A DNA stretch of 10,529 bases from Saccoglossus kowalevskii. Lineage: Eukaryota; Hemichordata; Enteropneusta; Harrimaniidae. The stretch is from contig NW_003115478.1 in the NCBI RefSeq assembly GCF_000003605.2, positions 31,370 to 41,898 of the forward strand, in the 5' to 3' direction. Made by a program: the position numbers and the translations under genes. Below, piece by piece: positions 1-6,500 of the stretch. How positions within the stretch are numbered: position 1 is the first letter of the stretch; every line of letters starts with the position of its first letter. The notes beneath the pieces are model-generated. The model was given only the letters and a program-made list of their open reading frames with translations. It had not been told where the DNA came from and did no database searches.

Positions 1-489
1 TCTGAGAAATGAATGTTTAGGCAACCAGACAGTACCTAAACCACCGAGAAATGAATCTTTGGGCAACTAGACAGTACCTAGACATCTGAAAAATGACTGT
101 TTGGTCAACAAGCCAGTACCTAGACACCTGCGAAATGTGTGTTTTGTCAACCAGACAGTACATAGACATCTGAGAAATGAATGTTTGGTCAACCAGACAG
201 TACCTAGACATCTGAGGAATGAATGTTTGGTCAACCAAACAGTACCTAGACATCTGAGAAATGAATGTTTGGTCAACCAGACAGTACCTAGACATCTGAG
301 GAATGAATGTTTGGTCAACCAGACAGTACCTAGACATCTGAGAAATGAATGTTTGGTCAACCAGACAGTACCTATACATCTGAAAAATGAATCTTTGGTC
401 AACCAGACAGTACCTAGTCATCTGAGAAATGAATGTTTGGTCAACTAGACAGTACCTAGACATCTGAGAAATGGATCTTTGGTCAACCA
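1..489. repeat. 42-bp minisatellite, about 11.6 units, open at the left edge
   Basis: Units start at 1, 43, 85, 127, 169, 211, 253, 295, 337, 379, 421 and 463 (last partial, ending near 489). Each begins near TCTGAGAAATGAATGTTTGG and contains CAACCAGACAGTACCTAGACA. Units 5-9 are nearly identical while outer units are more diverged, the usual picture of internal homogenisation with decaying ends. Because 42 is divisible by three, long open frames run on both strands as 14-residue periodic peptides; I see no start context, domain or codon signal that makes them coding. The array may continue beyond the window. Confidence 0.95.
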
Positions 490-1439
490 TAAATTGTTTA
501 AATATATGCCATCAACCATGACATATTACCAAGTGTTCACGAACTTAATTTAAACAATTTTGCAAAATTATTATTTAAATAGTCCTTCAAAATTTTCGAT
601 AAAACTTAGTTGAAAGCCTTTTCAAAAATCAAATCTGATAATTGCAACTCAAGTCACTGTCTAATGACGCAGTAGTTCATTGTATTCAGTATAATAAATC
701 CCGTCATGCATTTCGTTTCAAATTCTGTCTGGGAAAGCGCTAAATACAACCCATTTGGGAAGTACGTAATGTTCCGTGATCAAAGTTCGCTCGTACGCAG
801 TAGTAATATAACGCAGTAATAATCGTCCTATAAAATCGAAACCTAATGGCGATACAGGAAACAACTCAAGGTCCGATGTGCGCCTCAGACTAATCTCAAT
901 TTATAATAGAAAATGCGGCATATGAATACTTTAGTATACCTTTCGTAATATAATCCATCTCCGATATTCAAACAGAAAATCCCGAGTGCGATTAGGCTAC
1001 TTGATGACACCCTAAGATACTGAAATTAGAATCTCAACCGACTACCGAACTGATTGGTGGAGTTATTAAAGTACACATACAGTATTATGTTAAAAGGCTT
1101 CAAACAAAACTTTTCTAAGTACTACTACACAACTTTAAGTCTATCTAAGATTAATGCTTGTAGCGTTGAGTATTTTGAGAAACATGTATATATACTGAAC
1201 ACAAACACTAAACTCTTATTTCGAAACGAGTTGGATAAACAAATAATTACGTTGTTAAATTTCGGTGCAGCAGTTGCCGAGATTTTCGCACTACGGTGCC
1301 CCGCCGACGGATAACTTTCGTTCGGATAAGTCTATCGGCGAGGGCGCTGTACCAACATGTCAGTAGATGCGATAACAGCATGCTGTTATAAATTATTGGG
1401 AAAATCCGGGAATGGTATTTTTTTTCCATTAAATGACGC
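490..1439. other. Region with no gene recognised
   Basis: Mostly AT-rich. A short GC- and CpG-rich patch at about 1262-1350 (including CCGCCGACGG and CGGCGAGGGCGC) is unusual for this window and holds a weak inverted repeat, GCCGA / TCGGC. It could be the edge of another mobile element or, less likely, flanking sequence of the LINE relic. Small open frames at 1054-1314 and 1357-1584 (+) and 1247-1429 (-) show no recognisable motif. Confidence 0.5.
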
Positions 1440-1895
1440 CTTTACATGGATTCCTAAGGAAATTAGCATTTTTATCACTTCAGTTTTCCTGTCATTGAAA
1501 ACCAACCATCCATTTCCAAATTTCATCAATGCACGCCTCAATCACAGGTCTAGACATTTCAGTGTTTTTACACGTGATATATAATTGTGTATCATCGACA
1601 TACATCATGAAATGTTTTCTCGTGATATCTTCCAATGAAGCACAATAGAGAATGAACAGAATTGGGTCTAATGCACGACCCTGTGGCACACCATACATTA
1701 GTTCCCATGGTTCCATGATACACCATGAATACAACTTGAAACATATTGAGTTCTACAATCATGAAAACCAATTTAAAGCAACACCCTTGGCCCCATACCT
1801 AGTCTGTAATCGTTTTAGAAGTATGGGGTGATAAATCGCATCTAAGCAGAACTCAGATCTAATAAAACTATAATTACATCACAATGATTGTCTAA
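1440..1895 (-). mobile_element. CR1/L2-type non-LTR retrotransposon fragment (reverse transcriptase domain, decayed)
   Basis: Reading the - strand from about 1895 down to 1440 gives the ordered landmarks of a CR1/L2-like LINE reverse transcriptase, but in several frames. First is CDVIIVLLDLSSA (motif A; catalytic Asp codon at 1857-1859). Then come LQTRYGAKGVALNWF (near 1765-1810), RTQYV (1740-1754), YGVPQG (1678-1695), PILFILY, YVDDTQLY (active-site box, YVDD at 1591-1602) and KTEV (about 1475-1489). At least four frame breaks are seen, near 1844, 1765, 1725 and 1495, so the copy is dead. The catalytic box reads YVDD where LINEs normally have YADD or FADD. The endonuclease domain and 3' tail are not visible. 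Family placement rests on motif spacing remembered from CR1-like elements. Confidence 0.85.
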
Positions 1896-1914
1896 AGACC
1901 CATAACAACATTTT

Positions 1915-2004
1915 GTTCATTTTAGACCGAAATGTTCATTTTAGACCGAAATGTTCATTTTAGACCGAAATGTTCATTTTAGACGGAAATGTTCATTTTA
2001 GACC
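1915..2004. repeat. 19-bp tandem repeat, 4.7 units
   Basis: Unit GTTCATTTTAGACCGAAAT starts at 1915, 1934, 1953, 1972 and 1991 (partial, 14 bp). The first three units are identical and the fourth differs by one base (GACGG for GACCG). It lies about 20 bp past the upstream end of the LINE relic and 110-200 bp before the CpG/TATA patch, so it could be either part of the old insertion's edge or a promoter-proximal array. Confidence 0.95.
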
Positions 2005-2116
2005 ACAGCATTGTAAACAATGTAAACAAAAATCCGTGTTCTTATTGTAAAACGTGAATTCACAGTGTTGCCGCAAATGAGGTAAACCAGGTACATGTGT
2101 TTCACTAGTTGGTTCC

Positions 2117-2190
2117 ACCGCGATTTCGAATTCCTTCGAACAGAACGCGGCGCATGGATTACACCGGAGACAATCGATGTATAAAATGGA
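2117..2190 (+). promoter_or_regulatory. CpG-dense patch with TATA-like box, candidate promoter
   Basis: Nine CpG dinucleotides fall between 2119 and 2176, in a window where CpG is otherwise sparse. The patch includes two TTCGAA palindromes (2125-2130, 2135-2140) and GCGGCGC. A TATAAAAT string at 2180-2187 follows at once, which would place a transcription start near 2210, about 410 bp before the preferred ATG. Several ATGs lie in between, so either the 5' UTR has upstream ORFs or transcription starts nearer the gene. A second TATA-like string, TATAAAATA, is at 2434-2442. The promoter role is inferred from composition and position only. Confidence 0.35.
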
Positions 2191-2520
2191 GTGTTATATC
2201 ATCATTTGTCTGTTTTAGATCGTTTCACCATTGTTACCTATATGAGAAGAATATATTTTAATATCTAACAATTTGACATATGGTGAATATGTGATACAAA
2301 GTACTGTCTGAAAAAGGTAATATTGTGATCTCTGTATGGCTATGAATTCTTGTTATATGAATAAACAAGTTACAGCAAATTTAACGGTTTTAAAATTCAA
2401 AAATAAGAACATACTAATGAACAGAGTGAATGATATAAAATAGTTGATTATTCATTATTATATCTGATTGATTCCTATGATTAACTTTGTAAGAACTTTG
2501 TAAGTAACTTTGTGTTTTGA
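2191..2520 (+). other. Putative 5' UTR / proximal upstream region
   Basis: AT-rich sequence between the CpG patch and the in-frame ATG at 2521. No conserved coding frame is visible. A TATA-like string at 2434-2442 sits about 80 bp before ATG 2521. An imperfect repeat of 'aactttgtaag' occurs near 2483-2505. Confidence 0.3.
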
Positions 2521-2619
2521 ATGTGCGCAGCTAATACTATTAATATGAATACTGCCCTCTACGATACTGAACGTTACTACTATCGTTCAAGGTCTTTGCC
2601 AATTGATCGTATCCACAAC
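2521..2619 (+). other. In-frame N-terminal extension / alternative start of the reductase
   Basis: The reading frame of exon 1 is open upstream to an ATG at 2521, which would add 33 residues before Met at 2620; another in-frame ATG is at 2545. The context of ATG 2521 is weak (T at -3, T at +4). The added peptide is rich in Tyr and Arg (RYYYRSRSLPIDRIH) but also has acidic residues, so it is only a poor match to a mitochondrial presequence. It could be 5' UTR, or it could make a longer isoform of 236 residues. I favour UTR. Confidence 0.4.
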
Positions 2620-2761
2620 ATGGCGTCGTACACAGTGTCAAAGTTGCCTTTGAAAATTGTATTATTTCTTGGAACTGTCCGCGAGAATAGGCTAGGTCTA
2701 AGGGTTGCCAAATTCATGGTGAATCAACTGGAAAAAACTGGGCATGACGTAACTCTATTTG
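2620..2761 (+). CDS. Exon 1 of the FMN reductase-like gene (coding part)
   Basis: Encodes residues 1-47 plus the first base of codon 48. It contains the N-terminal beta strand and the phosphate-binding loop of the flavodoxin-like fold (GTVRENRLG, residues 18-26), then the helix RVAKFMVNQLEKTG. The donor is TTTG|GTAAGT, with GT at 2762-2763, a near-ideal 5' splice site. Reading past it gives low-complexity residues and a stop at 2854-2856, so splicing here is needed. The phase-1 split base G joins AT in exon 2 to make Asp48, giving HDVTLF-DPEV, which is the expected continuation in this family. Confidence 0.88.
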
Positions 2762-3559
2762 GTAAGTCGCGGAAGGGAACTTTACAGCTCCCTGGTCGGG
2801 GTCACACACTACAGAGCTCCGTTCTGCTTCTAGATGGTAGTAAGTTTATTCTTTGACGGGTGTTATTTGTCTCGACCCCGTCATATTGAACTGCAACTCG
2901 TGCATTATTACGCATAGACTATTTTTATGACTGACTACTTGCTCTGTCAGTCACTTAGCCGCCATACCGCTGACAGAATACAGAATGATCTTGTATATAA
3001 CAAATTACAACATTTCCAGAGTTGAAAGAATTCTGCACAGTCATTGTAAAGGGTGGACCATTTTGAGATCGGGGGGGGGGGGTGACAGGTGACAATGTAC
3101 TGTGCCTACCTATAAATATTTTAATCAAAGACATTTTCTTTCAAAGCTGTTATCTACTAGCAGTCAATTATTGCATTTCTCAACAAAGCTTCTCATTTGC
3201 ATATTCTGGTATTCTGGTACAAGGCACACATTGTAGTGGGATTGTAATACTGTCAATGGTTTTATTTAATGATTTTGACTCTTATATAATCTAAATAAAA
3301 TAAACTTCCACTATTTTTTTCCCACAAATTTAGATGAAATAGTTTGCTGTCTGCTTGATACTTATAAATCAATGTGAAATCATGTATGGTAAGAGAAATA
3401 ATAGAAGAAAAAAAGTGTTGATTTAGTACTAATTCAATGACCCAATATGTGAATGCACATTTTTCATTGGTCAATTTTTTAGTTCATTTTTGGCTCAATG
3501 GACCATAGGTCCGCTGAGCCTATGGGATGGGTTTCTGTCCTGCGTCTGTCGTCCATCTA

Positions 3560-3596
<37 letters not shown>

Positions 3597-6500
3597 GCAC
3601 GACTTCTCAAAAATCGCTGAACCGCTTGACTCGATTTTTGGTGTGTGGATGCCAAACTCAAAAATTTCTTCTATGCTACTATGACACTAAGTGGTCTACA
3701 GTGCTGATATTGATAGTGCATGTGCCTTTGATTGTCCTCTATCAGTTTTTAGCTCTGCTCTCGACTTTGTCGAGCGGAGCTTATCATATGAGTGATTGTC
3801 CGTCGTCCGGGTCAATGTTTTACTTTTTCGACTTCTTGAAAACTACAAGCCTGAATGCTTTGATATTTGGTATATGTGTACCTTGGGTAGACCTCCCTCA
3901 GATTTGTTCATTTCATGATCATATCTTCAATTCTCTAATTTTGGTGAATAGTTTTGTCATTTTTGGTAAAAAGTGATATTTTCAACTTCTTGTTAAAAAC
4001 CGCAAGTCCAATTGCTTTGATATTACATATATAGGTACTACATGTGGACCTTTCTCAGATTTGTTCATTTTGTAATGATATCTTTAATTATCTAATTTTG
4101 GTGAATATTTTTGTAATTTTTGGTAAAAAGTGATATTTTCTTCTTGTTAAAAACCACAATCATTTATGGTGAAAAATTATATTTTTGAATTCTTGTTGAA
4201 AACAGCAAGTCCCATTGCATTGATACTATGCATATTGTTCATTTTCTAATGATATCTTCTGTTCTTTAATTGAAATGTGCATTGCTAACAGCGAGCTATC
4301 TCAGCCGAGCGGCTGCTTGTATTAATTTGGTAAGGAAATTTTCAATTTCCTAGTTTTGGCGAATATTTTAAAATGGTTATTTTTGGTCAAAAATGCTATT
4401 TTCGACTTCTTCTCTGAAACTGATGGTCCGATTGCACTCAAACTCACGTGGTATATACCTTGGGTGGACCTCTATCAGATTTGTTCATTTCATGTTCATA
4501 TCTTCAATTTTCTATTTTTAGCGAATATTTTTTGTAATTTTTGGTCAATTCTATTTTCGACTTCTTCTCCGAAACTGGTAGTCCGATTGCTCTCAAACCA
4601 GCATGGTTATATACGTTGGGTGGACCTCTATCAGATTTGTTCATTTTGTGTAGACATCTTCAATTCTCTATTTTTAGCAAATATTTTGTCATTTTTCATC
4701 AAAAATAGTACTTTTGACTTGTTCTTCAAAACCAATTATTTGATACTTGGTACACATGTAGCTTGGATGATACTTCACCCAGTCACTAAAAGGGGCCAAA
4801 TTTATAAAAAATTTCATAAATTCATGATTTTTGTTATTACCTTCTCCTTAATGCATTACAGTTGTCGGAAAATGAACAAAACTTGGGAAGATTATACAAT
4901 GATGTCATATTGAAATTATATGCTCACAGGGAGATATGTAATGTTTCCCATTTGTTCTGTCAACTGTTTCTCATTCTCACATAGCACATGGGAGTTCCAA
5001 GTTTTCTTTGATTGGTCTATTGTGATTGTAATGAAAACATAACCACTCAACATATTTAAATGTGTATTGACATGATTGATTTTGGTGGGAAATTATGCAA
5101 ATTGCCTAATTTACATACCAATATTTACCGGTAGGCTATTTTGGGGATATCTTGAGAACCATTTAAATTTATGCATATTAGATAATTTGCCTATCAGTTG
5201 GTGAAATTATAGCTTTTGGGTGCTATTTCAAGAACCATTCAACATATTTTAACAAAACTTGGTATATACATGTATTACAAATTCAGATAATTGCAAATAT
5301 CATGTTATGTTATTCTCTCAACACACTGGAGTTCTTTTTAAGCTCTTTTTGATTCTAATTTTATTGAATATTTCTGTTATTTCTGTAAAAAATTCCACTT
5401 TTATCATTATGTTTTATTGTCTCACTCACTGCCTTTTGGGGTATTTGTCATATACAGCACTAATCTTTAGCATAATAGCCGTTGTGCAACAGGCCAATGG
5501 TCTATTTTTTCATGTGTAATATCAAAATCTTCTATTGTAAAATTTCAAATTTGATGCAAGAAAACACAACTACTCATTTTCCGATGTAAACCTTATTGTT
5601 TTGGTGGGTTTCATTGATATTGTCTAATATTTAAACCTTATTGTTTTGGTGGGTTTCATTGATATTGTCTAATATTTAAACCTTATTGTTTTGGTGGGTT
5701 TCATTGATATTGTCTAATATTTAAACACACATTCAAGACAAAAATTCAGGGTGTCTCGTTTTAGATGTTATTGGATTTATTATTTTGTAATCAAATTCAC
5801 TCACCTAAAAACGCCATTCATTGGTATTCACGGTTTCTCAACTTTGTCTGATGTTTGATGGTGCAGTTTCACCATAAAAAAAAGCTATAAAGCCAGAAAC
5901 AGTTCACTGCCAAAGGAAGAGGGTAGTGTGGCCACAACTTAAAATTTATTTACTTGAACATGATATATGTTGATTTTAGGACAACAGAAACCAAAAGCAC
6001 AAATGCATAGTTGGGCATTTCGCGGGCATTTTAGAGACACATTAGTCGGAAACGTATATATTTCTTTGCAGGATTGTGTTTGACTATTTGTTATTTCTTG
6101 TTTATTGCCACCATACCTGTCTGGTCATCACTTTTTCAGTTTTTAAATTTTGGTCTGCTTTAATTAAAAATTTCAATATCTAAATTAACTACGTAATATT
6201 ATTAGACGAAGCTGAATGCCATTCTCTTCCAATGGCCGGTACACACAGAACACAATTTGAAATACTAGTAGAACAATTAATTATAAATTAGACTTCTCAG
6301 ATCAACAAAATGAAAATGAAATCATTGAGACTGTTTTGGTCATTGTCTAATTCAACTAAATATAAAGTGGCTTGGTGTGTTTACTTGGAATGGATCCAAA
6401 ACAAAAGTATTTTTACAAATATTTGATTCACTGCTGATATTGATAAAATAATTTCTCGCCACTTTGTTTGTAGATCCAGAAGTTATGTCATTCCCAATGT

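Larger units (their letters stand above)
3600..4780. repeat. Degenerate core repeats, period about 155 bp, in two or three blocks
   Basis: Copies begin with a CGACTTCTT-like string followed by 'AAAACyrcAAGyCC..TTGMT..GATAtTTGGTaTA', then 'CCTTGGGTrGACCTC..TCAGATTTGTTCATTT' and 'ATATCTTCAATT.TCTA'. Starts are near 3600, 3829, 3983, 4137 (short), about 4195 (truncated), 4403, 4558 and 4715. Spacings between adjacent full copies are 154, 155 and 157. The copies at 3829, 4403 and 4558 are the closest to one another. Peptide-like echoes (WVDLxQICSF) appear in + strand open frames, but spacing drift and stops in other copies argue these are non-coding. The first copy (3600) is the most divergent. 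Confidence 0.85.
2762..6473 (+). other. Intron 1 of the reductase gene (3712 bp, phase 1)
   Basis: Begins GTAAGT and ends TTTGTTTGTAG. Joining across it restores a continuous reductase with no missing conserved block, so no internal coding exon is needed. It is filled with repeats listed separately: a G12 run, hairpin-headed modules with (CTGT)9, ~155-bp degenerate core repeats, and a 45-bp triplication. The stretches 2762-3490, 4780-5587 and 5723-6473 are AT-rich with no coding pattern that I can support. Confidence 0.85.

Noticed and set aside
1-489. CRISPR-like array
   Set aside because: Units are adjacent with no unique spacers, and the window is eukaryotic.
17-490. Long open frames on both strands of the 42-bp array, looking like a repeat protein
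   Set aside because: The period is divisible by three, so an absence of stops in one unit carries to all. Both strands are open and no flanking coding or start context supports either.
1054-1429. Small open frames on both strands (1054-1314 + and 1247-1429 -)
   Set aside because: No recognisable motif, overlapping opposite frames, and no splice or start context.
1490-1740. The YVDD box as sign of a viral reverse transcriptase
   Set aside because: The surrounding motifs (YGVPQG, PILFILY, RTQYV, KTEV) and spacing fit a CR1/L2-type LINE, not a retrovirus or pararetrovirus.
2121-2146. Heat-shock element suggested by alternating TTC and GAA
   Set aside because: The GAA and TTC triplets lack the required 2-nt spacing; they form TTCGAA palindromes instead.
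3527-4913. Open frames sharing WVDLxQICSF-like peptides, suggesting a gene with internal repeats
   Set aside because: The shared peptide comes from the ~155-bp DNA repeat. Copies are in different frames, several have stops, and the stretch lies inside an intron with no splice logic.
5095-5102. Octamer site ATGCAAAT in intron 1
   Set aside because: A single 8-bp match in AT-rich DNA is expected by chance and has no supporting neighbours.
5259-5519. Hydrophobic open frame resembling a membrane protein
   Set aside because: Hydrophobicity follows from T-rich codons in AT-rich intron DNA; no domain, and flanking sequence is repeat-like.
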